A DNA stretch of 64,000 bases from Cyclina sinensis (GCA_012932295.1 JAAONU010000014.1:37293977-37357976), one strand, 5' to 3'; shown: positions 1-11,341, numbered from the stretch's first letter. Program-made: numbers and translations. The notes: generated from the sequence alone by a model not told the origin.

Positions 1-1200
1 CTTCCTTCACTGTAACAGTGATATTGTTTTCCTGCCTTTGTTGAGAATTCTGGTAGAACTTTCAGAAAATAGAGCCTTGTGAACGCAGTTGAGGCTTTAT
101 TCTTGTGACTTACATGATAGGAAAATATAATGGTTGACTTCAGATACTTCTGCCAGTGGCTTTACTAGTATGATAGAGGATGAAGTCATATTAAGAAATA
201 TAGAAAAGGTTTTGATAAAAGTACTTAGAGCATAGGAGAACTTATTATCTTAAATTGTAAGATTGTACTAAAATACAGAGAAATTATCATTATTCTAGAG
301 GTCTCCCATTGCTAATTTGGTGTACAGTTTCACTGAATGGGGCAACTTAGTTCATATTTGGATTTGGTTTACTACAGCACTGTCACATAATGGTCAGTTT
401 CAATAATTGTAATGAACATTATGGCCAATACTGGTTAGCAGCAATCAGTTGAAATGAGCTATAAGAGACAATCAGTGAGGACCAGATGTCGGCTGATGTC
501 CCATGATAAGGCTATGATTCAGTCCAGAATGAGAAATGACCATTGGTCAGTCTTTGAGAGGTAACAATGGAAAGGAAATGGCAGCGAAAATGATAGCTCC
601 ACCATTAATCTTTGAACAAACTGACGCAGTTCTTGTCAAGTGAAAATGGGTGTGAGAAAAAATGAGTTGATATCAGGTGATGCTAAAAGGCATTTCATAT
701 CATCATGACAAGCTGATAGTGGTTCACTAGTACTGGCAGAGTTCGGAATGTTACGGCACTTTTCTCTCTTTCAGACTACGGTAATGACACAAGTGTAATG
801 TTTTATTTCTATTCCATCTTTTGGTCAATCATAACCTTAGGTTTGAATATTTTATTTAACCATATTGCAAATTCTTCTTGTTTTTCTATAATTATATGAA
901 GTTTATTTCAAGATTAGTGGAAGTTTTCAAGTTGAAAGAATGTTATCATTTGATTTAAGTGAAACATACCAAATTGTTATATATTTTCCTCCTTGGTCAA
1001 ATAGTTGTTTTTGCAATCTTTTGCACTTTAACCTTTTATAGTGAGAGCAATAGATTTGGAGTAATGGCTTAATCATTCACATTTTATTTTAAGGAAATGG
1101 TCTTCTACAAGTATTTCTTAAACCCTTCTACTCTTAATTTTTTAGATATGGACCTGTCAAATTATTTTCATCATTATTGTTATTATTATAAGTGTTTATT
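1..1200. other. AT-rich non-coding sequence, no gene recognised
   Basis: I see no repeat family or convincing exon. The stretch at about 340-770 is less AT-rich than its surroundings. It holds one 41-codon open frame on the plus strand (about 434-558) that runs into a donor-like GAGAG/GTAACA, but its acceptor has no pyrimidine tract. A strong acceptor-like tract (cttttctctctttcag) ends at about 774 and is followed by no open frame of useful length. Confidence 0.5.
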
Positions 1201-1235
1201 TAAGTCTACAGTGCAGATCATGATGAAATTGCTGA

Positions 1236-1670
1236 TCATGGCCTGAAAGGCAAAACAAACTATTGCCACCAACTAATTCATCAGTTAGACTACTGCTCAT
1301 GGTCTTAATGGTCTGACTGGCAAAAACAACTACTGCCACCAAGTTACTTATCACTTACTCACAGCCAACTCAAATAACTATTGTACAGCTGATCATGGTC
1401 TGCAATGGCCACAGGCAACTCAAACAACTATTGTACAGCTGATCATGGTCTGCAATGGCCACAGCCAACTCAAATAACTATATATTGTACAGCTGATCAT
1501 GGTCTGCAATGGCCACAGCCAACTCAAATAACTATTGTACATCTGATCATGGTCTATATAAGCCAGAAAAGCAAATAAATTTGCAACTACCAACTTTCAT
1601 AACTGTTACACTGTTTATCTTTTGCAAAAGTAATAAAGGCAAAAACAGTTCTTGCCACCAACTAAGAACT
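1236..1670. repeat. Composite degenerate repeat region
   Basis: Two motif families alternate here. One is the phrase 'ctgatcatggtctg'. The other is a roughly 30-bp phrase of the form 'ggcaaaaacaNNtNttgcc' at about 1247-1276, 1319-1348 and 1637-1666. The cleanest part, a 50-bp minisatellite, lies inside (separate entry). The outer copies are more diverged, as expected if the array is old at its edges and was re-amplified in the centre. I infer no function. Confidence 0.7.
1361..1555. repeat. 50-bp tandem repeat, about 3.8 copies
   Basis: Units start at 1361, 1411, 1461 and 1515. The first two are exactly 50 bp. The third carries a 4-bp TATA insertion, making it 54 bp. The fourth diverges after about 40 bp. 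Each unit contains 'acagccaactcaaataact' followed by 'gtacagctgatcatggtctg'. Copies differ from each other by only a few bases, so the core array is recent compared with the degenerate copies around it. Confidence 0.9.
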
Positions 1671-2145
1671 ATTCTGTTGAAAATCATAAAATGCAAGAAA
1701 ATACAGAACAAAGTTCTTGCTCAGAACTCCTTGTAATATAAAACAGAAGATGACAAATATTGCAGCCAGACTTCTGCACTGTTTAACAATTGTTCCATAA
1801 AATTGTCATAGTGATTTATGAATTATATCAATTACAGAACCTTGCATTATTGAAATCTCAATGCAGCAAAATCCATTTATGCTCAGAGATTACAGATAAT
1901 TGAAATAATTAAAGAGATGATGCACACCATCCACTGAGCATTGGTTGACCAGCAGTGGTCAGCATCCCACCATTTAATACCAATTTACATAATTTCTGTT
2001 CTATAATTGTCAAGTGATTGAATGATCCTTTGCATTTTTCATGTTGATTGCAGAAAAAATGACAGATTGGGTTGTACAAGCATTTGAAAGCTATTGTGAC
2101 AAAATGTACTCCTCTTATCACCATTTCACATTGCCAAGACCTTCA

Positions 2146-2192
2146 CCTCCCACACCCTACACCCCCCCCACACACACACACCCTCCCTCCAT
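2146..2192. repeat. C/A-rich low-complexity tract
   Basis: A run of CCCACACCCT-like and CACACA steps with almost no G on the plus strand. The minus strand is G/T-rich. It interrupts otherwise AT-rich sequence. It lies inside a 47-codon plus-strand frame beginning at ATG 2061 that I do not regard as a gene. Confidence 0.8.
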
Positions 2193-2399
2193 ATGCTCTT
2201 CAAAAAGTATGCATTAGAGAGAGAAAAAACAAGTTTGTTCTGTCTGCTAAATTCCCATTTCTTATGGAGAGTACTGTATTTGAGTAACCATATGTCCTTG
2301 CTGTGACAGTGGTCATCTCTTGGATGGACAGTAGCAGAAAATCCGTGAAAACTGATACTGTTATAATGTTTTTTACTGCGTGTCCTGTGGTCATTTTAC

Positions 2400-4940
2400 A
2401 GTTTGTCCAGCCTATCTAAGGTGTTAAATTAGACTGATCATAGTTTTAGAAATGGGTTTCCGTGAAAGTACTGCAATTTTACGCTATTTGCCGTTGACTT
2501 TAAAACATTTATTGTCAATTATCGCAGGCCATTTCGGAAATATCATTTCCCTGATTTAAATGAGCTTAATTACTGAAATGAGAGAACATAATGAAATGAT
2601 TTTGTCAGAATGAGTGATGTTTATTTTTGCCAATGAAATTTTTTCAAAGGATATAGTTTCATTCAAGCCATGTCCAAATAATGAATTTAAGGACATCGCA
2701 ATTACTGTGTGGATGTTAGAATTTGGATTTAAAAAACCTTTAAATCAACTGGTATATTTACCACCAAGGTTTAATTTAATGAGAGCCAGTAGATGATATA
2801 GAAAAAAAATGAAATGCTTAATTTCTGCTCAGACTTAACATCAAGCGTCGATCCTTACAAAGGGTTTGGCCAAATATTCAGTAGTGTTTTAATCATGATG
2901 ATTAATTCTTCTTTTTATGGTAATATTTTGATATTCAGAAATAAATCATAAACTGACATTTGGCATCTTTTTCTCAAGTACATGTGTCCACCATTTTGAC
3001 CGCCATTCTTGAATTGTACAAATATGAGAGAGCATTATTTTTCACTGTGATAAATGGGATTTGTTAAAACATAAAGAACGTGTCCAGTCTAAATATTTTT
3101 AATTGTTCCCTGTCGAAGCATAAATCACAACAAAGAAATCGGGATTTGTCATAGAACACAAAGTATCATGATCAATTAAAACTTTCTCGCCACTTAATTA
3201 ACTAATCGTCACCCCGATTAGCCCAGTATGAACTTTTGCCCAGTTGCATTTCAGTAAATCCACTTTGTACAATGCCGTCTATTTAGCATTTTTGTTCAGG
3301 AACAAATCTCATTTTGGTTTCTTTGTATTGTTTGAATGAATCAAGTGAAATGATTGTTGGTCACCGAGGGAGTACTAAGGGCAAAATTTTCTAGACTTCA
3401 GCCTGGGTCAAGTATGATTATTGTTTGGCATGTGAATTACAAACATTGACCATCGTCCAACTGATCTATCGAGGAAGTTGTCAGGCAGTCTAAGATTCAT
3501 CAAACCACTTGCAGAAAATGCAATCGTATGGAATCGTCTGCAGATTCGAAATCAATTTTGTGTCAAAACTGACGTCTATACTGTGATTGCTGGACAATGA
3601 CGTTGATCAGAGTTTGTTCAGCTGTGAAGATGTTGATTTGCTTTGTTTGTTTCAAAATTAAGAGGGTAACAAGAAAACAGAAACACATGTTTTCTTATAG
3701 CACTTACTGGCACCAGGGTAGTAGATTTAAATTGTAGAAATATAAGCTGTCACAGTAATGGCGATTTCTCACAGGAAAGTATAGATGGGCCTTTTGGAAA
3801 GTTGAAAAAAATGCTGCTTAGCTCTCAGGTCTGATTGTGACTAAAAATAAGAACAATTGAGCAGGTTTAGTTGTGTAATGGATCATCTATGGATATAAAA
3901 GGCCTTTTTTTCATTTTTTTGCTTTTCTTGTCCTCTTTATTAAGCCATAAATGAAATGTTAAGATTATTCATCAGTATGCAATCTTTTTAACTGTAGCCT
4001 TACAAGATATCCCAGGTTATGTCATTTAACATTTTTATGTAACAGAGGAGTTTTTTTCAGAGACAAAAGGAAGGAAAAACCCTTTCTGGAAAAATATAAC
4101 TTCTTTGGAATGCTTATTTAGAGTGATCAGTATGCATGTTTTACTGTCTTTTTTTTATTTATTATATAACTGAGTTTGAAATCATAAAATGTTTCAGAAT
4201 CTTTTTATTATTTTTATATTTTTTTTAAATGAGTTAAAACACCAAATACAGTCATTTTTATTGTGACTTAATAATGTGTTGTCGAATTTAAAAGTGAGGT
4301 TGAAATAGACTTCTTTAACATGGAATGGCAAAAATGACAAGGCATGACGATCATTTTGTGACTCTGAATAAAAACCAAAGATAATTTTTCAATGAATGGT
4401 AGTTTAGAATTTCATTTTGAAGCTAATAATAAACCGTAGAAAGGAATTTGATTCAAAAGTGCCCCATAATATCCCTTATAAATGGCTTGTATCGAAATTG
4501 AAAATGGATAGTGAAATTTATAAAAGGAAATAAAATTAAAGCAAAGCTCAAACAATAACATGGTGTGAACATTATTACTCATGAAAATAATCAGCAAAAT
4601 ACAAAAAAAACTTGATTAAATTGTAGAAAGTAAATGGTCTGTTTTACTTCTTTTTTGAAAATGCTGTTAAATTTTCTTGTCTTTTTTGTACACTTAAAGA
4701 TGAAAATTAGCGTAAGTTGATAAAACTTGATTATTGAAATATTCAATTAATTTATATTATTGTCCTTATTGTCAATGCTGTTTTGCTGATTTCTGTCCCT
4801 GTAAAACAGGAAACAGAATTCATAAAATCTATCGAACTTTCATAGTGTCAATTAATGATACAAAAGATCGGTATTTTGCTTTTCAGTCGGCTGCTGTTTT
4901 TTTTATCTCTAAAATTGACTTTTACGCTTTTGACCATGTT
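2400..4940. other. Gene-free AT-rich sequence
   Basis: No repeat unit, transposon terminus or supported exon is visible. The part at 3440-3640 contains more CpG (atcgtcc, tatcgagg, atcgtatgg, aatcgtctg, attcgaaat, gacgtc, gacgttg) than its neighbours, but its frames are short. It could be a conserved non-coding element. Confidence 0.4.
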
Positions 4941-4954
4941 CTGTGTTCTCCTCT

Positions 4955-5230
4955 GACTTCCTGCTGAAATGTTAAACCCTCCCATCCACGCGATTGAACT
5001 ATAGTCGAAACAAGCGGTGATGATTGCTGCCAGTCGATCGTCGAGCATGTACTTGGCCCGTCCCATTGTCAGCAAATGTGAAATTATTTGCACTAGATTG
5101 AAGAATGTTTACCTGCCTTTAAATGAACAGAGATAAACCATCAGGGTGATTTTGAATGAATCGGGGTAAAAATTACACGCGCCAGTTTTATCGACAGTTT
5201 ATAAAGACAGATAGTGTTCTATCAAACGCA
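4955..5230. promoter_or_regulatory. CpG-enriched island in AT-rich DNA, possible conserved element
   Basis: Between about 4980 and 5070 there are many CpG dinucleotides (cacgcg, gtcgaa, agcggtg, gtcgatcgtcgag, cccgtcc), with more at 5160-5230 (tcggggt, acgcgcc, atcgac, aacgc). The surrounding DNA has almost none. On the minus strand the same bases give an open frame starting MGRAKYMLDDRLAAI. No splice acceptor precedes that frame and no family is recognisable. CpG retention in a CpG-poor background suggests an unmethylated or selectively kept element, such as an enhancer, distant promoter or small exon. This is inference only. Confidence 0.3.
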
Positions 5231-7660
5231 GACATAAAAATTTGAAAGGAGTTATAGTTGTGTGGATGAAATCAGCAATGTAATTAAGTCAAATGACAAA
5301 ATTATATGTTTTGAAAAAAGGTGACTTTGGGTTTGGGTAATTGCATCTGCAGATAAAGAGTATGACAGTTTTTTGCTTGAAGCAAATGAGATAAGTTGTG
5401 TTTCTAGTTTTAAATTTTATCTTTAGAACAATAAGTGTTTATGTCTTCAACAATCCTTATTTGAATTTTTTCTTTGATTTTGAGTGCATTCTGATGGATT
5501 AATAAATGTGATAAGCAAGTAAAAATTTTGTAATTGTATGTTGGTACAGATGTGTTTACACTGTGAAATTGTAAATTGATTTTTGTGGTGTCGCATGTTT
5601 GAAATGTGATATATTTGAATCTGCTTAATTAAAGGGAAGCATTAAATTAGCCGGCAGTTGCAGTGTGTGCTGATACATTTTGAAATTGACAAATGTTTTT
5701 GGAAGTTGGAAAGGAGTGACATGTGAAAAGGGATAATTGAATAAATGTATACTATTTCTTTGATTTCGCAAAATTTATTGGAATAACCTTCTTAATGCAG
5801 AAGGAACTACTTATGAACTTTTGTGAGGTAGGTATAGTGAAATATTAAGTAAGAACTTTTTTGTCCTTTTGATAATGTCTGAATGCATGTGTTTTGTATG
5901 AAAAAGAAAAATGAAGAAAAAATCAGATTGAGAAATATTGATTAAATGGGAAAACTCAGAAATTTTCAGTTTTCTATTAGATTTTAATGTTTATTACTTC
6001 TATCAGAATGGGATCTTCTCTTTAAATTTTTACTGGTTATGTAAAGCAGTTTATATACAATGCCTCAAACATCAGCTGAATTCCTCTCTTTTAAAAAAAA
6101 AAAAAAAAAAAAAATACCTTTATTAAAAATTGTTTGGTCATAGTATTTTTTTTACAGATGATAAAGATATGTCATAGCTTATAGCATATTAGGACAAAAA
6201 AGAAATGCAATGCAACATCATAAGGTTTTATGTAAATAATGCTTTCAGTGTGTTATTAAACAATAATATCTATAATGACTTGAATGAAATGTTGCACGCC
6301 GGAATATTTAAAAGTTAGTGGCTAAAATGAACTGCTGAAAATTTTCTTTTTCCAAAACAGATAGAGAACTAATGTCTTTTGTTTCAGCTGGTATGTATTA
6401 TTTCTATTAAAAAAAAAATATTAAAAGAAAATAGAAAAGATTCGTAAAATTTTAGTGTGCCCTACAGACACTAAGCTTCGTTACAAATAAAAAATGTCTT
6501 TTTAAAACTGCTGAAGCGTGAAATCAAGTCTCGCCCTACTCATACAAGAGCTGTATTCTTTTCTATACTGTGTTGTATTTTGAGAATGCATGGTGTCGGT
6601 TTGTCAAATAAGAAGTACCGGTAATTGACAGGATGGTAGGGGCAGATTGATTTCTGTTTAAATCTTTGGATTACAATAAAGTTGATGACACCTTTTGTAA
6701 CATTTGAAAATTAATCCATTCTCTTTAAGTGTTGTCAGGAGGTTGCTAATATTTAGCCTTTATAAATGGACTTAAATGTGTACTTGAAGTTTTTGCAGGC
6801 CAAAATGAAAACACAAATTCTTTTGATTACAGTAAATGTAGGTGTACTGTTTATATATTTATATTTTAATCTTTATAGTTTCACTAAAATAGTTTTTTTT
6901 TTATTTGCATGCTATACTAGAGTAAATATCATGAGACATAATCTGAATTTTAAGTTTTTCTCTTCTTTTTTTTTTCTCTGAAAACTGTTCTTGTATTTAT
7001 TTCGCATTAATTTGACACATATTTGAAATTCAATATGTGGAAAGAGAAAAATGTCAGCCTGCTTAATGCCAGGAGATGTTAAAATATAAGAAAAATGAAT
7101 GTTTTTATATGGTCTTTGATATCAGCTCATAGAATGAATGAAGGTAAATTCTAAATTACTTAGTACAATTTCTCAACATCCTCTGCCAGTATTAGTCTGG
7201 AAAATTTTCTCCCAGATCACATAATTATGTGCTTATATTCTTATATTACATTAGATAAATTAATTTTAGAAATATTTAACCATAAATGAGTATCACATAT
7301 TTGAGTTTTACATGATTTACATTTTTTTTAAAATAAATACATTATTTCCATGGAACGTTATTGAGAGGTTTGAAATAAAAATAGTTTATGACAATTTATA
7401 ACCCGGAATGTTTTAAAGTAGAAAGAATTTCCATATTTTTTATTATCTATGCCCAAGTTCATGCATTATAAGGTTTCTTTCATATGAAAAAAATCTGTTA
7501 TATTTCTGTTATGTCACCATTGCTGTATATAGTTTTCTTAGACAAATTAATGTGACTATAATCTTAAATTGTAACAGGTCACCAATAATGTGTCTGTATG
7601 TTATCTGAGGAAAAAACAATATTAACTTTATAATTGTCAGCAAATATTTCTGGAGCTCTT
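5231..7660. other. Gene-free AT-rich sequence with an A22 tract
   Basis: Contains a run of 22 A at 6093-6114 and several shorter A/T runs. No terminal inverted repeat, tandem array or exon-like segment is recognised. The poly-A tract could be the tail of a very old retroposed copy, but I see nothing recognisable before it. Confidence 0.5.
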
Positions 7661-7673
7661 CTTTAACCCTTTA

Positions 7674-7896
7674 CCACATGGTTAAGTGTTAAATCTCATA
7701 TGCGACCAGTGCAGATCCACATGGTTAAGTGTTAAATCTCATATGCGACCAGTGCAGATCCACATGGTTAAGTGTTAAATCTCATATGCTACCAGTGCAG
7801 ATCCACATGGTTAAGTGTTAAATCTCATATGCGACCAGTGCAGATCCCTTTACCACATGTTTAAGTGTTAAATCTCATATGCGACCAGTGCAGATC
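7674..7896. repeat. 43-bp tandem repeat inside the MITE, five copies
   Basis: Units begin at 7674, 7717, 7760, 7803 and 7846. The first four are exactly 43 bp and almost identical; the third has 'gctacc' where the others have 'gcgacc'. The fifth carries 7 extra bases that recreate the element's terminal phrase (ccctttaccacatg) before the unit continues into the hairpin. Each unit contains 'ggttaagtgttaaatctc' and 'gcgaccagtgcagat'. The reappearance of the terminus in the last unit suggests that the innermost copy is the ancestral left end and the outer copies were added by slippage or repeated end duplication. Confidence 0.95.
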
Positions 7897-8050
7897 CAGA
7901 TCAGGCTGCACATCCGTGCAGTCTGATCAGGATCTCCACTGTTCGCTTTTCAGTCAGAAATACTTTTATGGATATATAAGCGAACAGTGGAGATCCTGAT
8001 CAGACTGCACGGATGTGCAGGCTGATCTGGATCTGCACTGGTCGCATATG
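7876..8050. repeat. 73-bp inverted repeat (hairpin) with 29-bp loop
   Basis: Left arm 7876-7948 and right arm 7978-8050 are reverse complements with a single mismatch (72 of 73). The loop is 7949-7977. The arms contain 'gaccagtgcagatccagatc' and 'aggatctccactgttcgctt'. RNA copied through this region would fold into a stem long enough to be a double-stranded RNA substrate. The near-perfect pairing suggests either recent insertion or gene conversion between the arms. Confidence 0.95.
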
Positions 8051-8084
8051 CGTTAAAACACGTATCTATGGAGTAAAGGGTTAA

Positions 8085-9440
8085 TGTTGTGTTTTGATTT
8101 TTAATTTCTCTTGAAATATTAGTGAAAATTGTCTGGAAACAGCTTTGTTTTTCCAAGTAGAAAGTTAATTAATATGTCAAATACAGACTGAAACATAATT
8201 TTTGCTGCACTTACTAAACCTAAAAACATGGATGTGATTTTATGTTTTATTTTCTTTTGTTTTTATTGTTTATGGACTGAAGTGTCATTGATCCGAATTT
8301 AATGATATTCAAACATTTTTATCACCATTTGTCAGGTGTGTGGGATCCAAGATAAAGTGGGTTAGATTTGTTAAATATTTGTATTAATTTATGACAGGTA
8401 GTTGAGAATATAAGCTTGTGATAAAACCATATGGCAAGTATGGCTTGGTCTAATTATGTAAATTTCATCATGTGAAACCCTTTGTACCCTCATGAAAAAT
8501 ATTGTCTGAATTCATCTGAAATGGGATCTGAATTAAGCTGAATTTTGTCTGAGTATATAACTGAATTTTTGCTTAATTTGGAACTCAGTCAGTTTTCAGA
8601 CAATTTCTGATACTGGTATTTAGAAAATAAAAAAAAACACATGGTAATAAAAGAACTTTCGACAAGCAGCAAGTGGAAAAGGGATCTACCTTGACTGTAT
8701 TCTTAAAAAAGAAAAACAATCTCAGTGGTGGGACCTTAAAGAACATTTGTTATAAATGTAAGGGAATGTGGCAACCAAATTATTACATAAAAATTAGAAC
8801 AAAGAAGTCCAGTAATGGGACAATTTTTTTAAATTTCTGCAATGATTTGAACTGGGTAACTACATGACTGAAGCAAACAGAATGACTCACATTGTAGTGT
8901 AGAATACTAACTTCACAAATATTTTTAGGGTTAATGGGCATGACTGTTAAGTGGAGAAATATAAGATAGCATCCCTGATAGTACCACCTCCTTACCTAAA
9001 CAGGATCACATTAGGTCATCATACCTGTATAAAGTTTGATAAACTTTTAAAATCTTCACCACATCTGTTTGAATAGTGTAGACAGGATGTTTCAAAAGGC
9101 CTCAAGAGTTTCAATTAATGAAAAACATTAACCAAAAACAAACACTTTTCAAACAGGCAAATCTTTCATATAAGAAAATTGGGAATCCTTTTCTCTACTT
9201 AAAATATAGACAACAATGGCTTTATAGAAATTTCAATTTAAGCAGCTATTTGTTTGGAAATTTTTATGCATGGTATGTTGATCATAAAAAATATTATTGT
9301 CTTAGAAATCTAATTAAGTTTATTTTTAAGGATGTAGACAGATAAATTTATGTTGGCAGTTTTTAGGATATAAAATGTAGTCCAGTCTGGCAGTCCATGA
9401 AATATAATTTCTAGATGGTATTAATTTCATCTTACTGTGT
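8085..9440. other. Gene-free AT-rich sequence
   Basis: I recognise no repeat boundary, tandem array or exon signal. Short open frames at about 8673-8867 and 9118-9345 have A/T-ending codons throughout and no plausible domain. Confidence 0.5.
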
Positions 9441-9445
9441 TTTAT

Positions 9446-10153
9446 GAATGAATTCAAATTCATATCATTCGTTTAAAAGAGATGACTTTTTGTTGGCCTG
9501 TTAAGTGAAAAAAAAAAAGAGTGATTTCAAGGCAACAAATATATTTAAATTTTTCTGAATTAGAAGACTATGGGGATATAGAATTGTTGGATGAATTTAA
9601 AGGGGCTGTGCTCCAGATGACAAAAAAAGAAAGTTTTCTTGTATTATAAATTTCTTGTAATATTTATGACTAATGCTTAAAAAATAACTTACTGACAAAA
9701 AATAAGTCAAATAATTACATTATAAATTGATTTTTTTCCCTTTCAAAGTGCTATACCGTAACGCGACGGTATAACTATATTGTATAAGATTTAAAGTAAA
9801 TATCTGTAATATCACATGCGGCGATGGTGGTGACAGTAAAAGTGTTGGAAATTTTTTGTTAACATGAGGGTCCAGAGTTCAAATCAGGCTGGAGCGAAAA
9901 TATTTTTTTTTAATTCTATTTTGACTTTTATATTCAGTTTTGAAGTAAAATATTATGTTGTTATAATCTCACGGCATCTAAATATATAATTTATGAAAAA
10001 ATTTTTTTTATGTCAAATCTGGAGTACAGCCTCTTTAAATTCATCATTTATTTGAAAGAGCGGGCTTTTTGTTGTTATGATTAAATGAAAAAAGAAATCA
10101 ATGATTTCATGGTTACTTGAAATATATTTTTCTTTCTCTGAAATTGAAGACTT
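9446..10153. repeat. Diverged direct duplication (unit about 142 bp) split by a MITE
   Basis: Copy 1 runs from about 9446 to 9572. Copy 2 starts at about 9588, is interrupted by the element at 9601-10034, and resumes at 10035-10153. Both copies share, in order, a near-palindrome (atgaattYaaattcat), 'gactttttgttgg' or 'ggctttttgttgt', a 'tgaaaaaa' run, 'gatttca', and 'gaattagaagac' or 'gaaattgaagac'. By eye they are about three quarters identical. With the MITE removed, the spacing of equivalent positions is 142 bp. The MITE entered copy 2 at TTAA; the equivalent site in copy 1 reads TCAA. Confidence 0.7.
9601..10034 (+). mobile_element. TTAA-flanked MITE, copy 1 (434 bp)
   Basis: Flanked by TTAA at 9597-9600 and 10035-10038. 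The ends AGGGGCTGTGCTCCAGAT and ATCTGGAGTACAGCCTCT are inverted repeats with two mismatches. The interior is non-coding. It has a short perfect stem, tataccgt/acggtata, at about 9753-9774. A B-box-like phrase 'gttcaaatcaggctgg' lies at about 9877-9892, resembling part of an RNA polymerase III promoter, though I see no convincing A box. A nearly identical copy lies at 55646 in the same orientation. The family's autonomous partner is not in this window. Confidence 0.85.
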
Positions 10154-10159
10154 TTTTCT

Positions 10160-11253
10160 GAAATTAAAGGATACATTTTAAAAAAAATTCATTGTTTATC
10201 AGTTGGACTTCAGTTTAAGTTATATTTAATCTTCATAAGCTTTTCTTGACAGTATTATTCCAAAATTCCAGTTGCCTAACATGTGACTGATAATATCTTT
10301 GAAGATTATTTAGATGTAAAACCCTACTTCCATGGGATTAAAAATTGATTTGAGGGTCCTTGATAAAAACTGAGCAATAAAAGATAAATGATCTCTCATA
10401 TATCCCCTGTGGGTATCTCATGTTATCTCAAACTAGTATATCAACTCACTTTACAAGTTTAGTTTGAGTTTAAAAGTAGGGTAAAACTTGACCCTACAAA
10501 TGCCGGATTCATTTGAATGACAGTGGGTTTTAAACTGACCTTCAACATCTGAGTCGGATGTGTTGTTCCCAGGTTCTTGTCCTTCAGTGTTCTACAAAAT
10601 AAGCAGGTACAATGTAGTTTTATATCTTTCAAGCACAATTGTTTAATCATACAGCCCCAGCAAGTATGGAAGGTAAAAAAAAAAATTCCAACTGTCATGG
10701 GGTATGTCTTTCATAGGACAGTGATTATGTATCAATGAAAAATCAACCCACTCCTGCCAGCTTCTTATGGACTGCTCCAATATGAGAAAGCAACAAGAAA
10801 AATAACTCGTAAGGAATTGCTGTTTTTGTTGCAGTCTTTTAAAATTTTAAGATCATACTTAAAAGTAGATTGAATGCACATGAAAACATGAAAAATTTTG
10901 AATGTCTATGATTTGCAATTGTGGATATTTCCGGCAGTCTTTTGTACATCATTTTCTGCACTGTTTGAGTTTTAGCTTTGTCTATCTTATTCTAAACAAT
11001 AAATAGAACATCCCAGCTTTCACAGTTTACTACTATATAAACTTTGACTAACTTTCAATTTCTGGTACTTATTTCTGGAACTGTGACAGATACGCACAAG
11101 TATTGTTGTGGTGTCGAAGCAGGGAACTCATTTTGTTATTCATTGAAAGAAATAAAAATAAAAAGACATGTTTGAAGTTGACCTCAACTTTGACCTGTCA
11201 CGGAACAGAATGTAATCAATACCCTCAAGTTCTCTTCAAAGCTGTTATTTCAG
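10160..11253. other. Gene-free AT-rich sequence
   Basis: No transposon ends, tandem units or strong exon signals. The antisense 79-residue frame at 10459-10698 has no recognisable features. Confidence 0.45.
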
Positions 11254-11341
11254 ATACCTAACCTGCAAGAAGAGAGGATATTCTTTGGCTAAGCTTTTGA
11301 GAGCAGCAGGTCGCTTTACAAGTCAATTGTTGTCCGGCACA
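11254..11341 (+). CDS. Candidate internal exon (88 bp), unidentified protein
   Basis: A pyrimidine-containing acceptor (gctgttatttcag) precedes base 11254. A near-consensus donor follows 11341 (CACA/GTAAGT). Reading after the first base gives 29 codons without a stop, beginning YLTCKKRGYSLAKLLRAAG and ending with Gly-Thr. The other two frames are closed. About 45 percent of third positions are G or C, above the local background of about a third. The peptide is basic and balanced in composition, unlike the A/T-driven shadow frames nearby. The exon would enter after two bases of a codon and leave at a codon boundary, which suits the candidate at 46090. I do not recognise the protein. A chance match is a real possibility. 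Confidence 0.3.

Larger units (their letters stand above)
7663..8084. mobile_element. TTAA-flanked foldback MITE (piggyBac-type ends)
   Basis: The element is bounded by TTAA at 7663-7666 and 8081-8084. Its ends are CCCTTTAC and GTAAAGGG. TTAA target duplication with CCC...GGG termini is the pattern of piggyBac-type elements. The interior is mainly a long hairpin, with a 43-bp tandem array only in the left arm (separate entries). Outside the array the left and right halves mirror each other from end to end, so the ancestral element was probably about 240-250 bp. There is no transposase. An antisense reading of the right half gives a peptide containing SADPDQPAHPCSL, which I remember as recurring in bivalve gene predictions. 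That supports a high-copy family, but I could not check it. Confidence 0.85.

Noticed and set aside
7950..8156. Antisense 68-residue frame with SADPDQPAHPCSL
   Set aside because: It is translation of the foldback element's right arm. The peptide is a known kind of repeat-derived false prediction.
9870..9895. B-box-like phrase in the MITE as evidence for a tRNA gene or SINE
   Set aside because: No A box lies at the right distance and the element has inverted ends with TTAA duplications, so it is a DNA-transposon derivative. The phrase may be coincidental.
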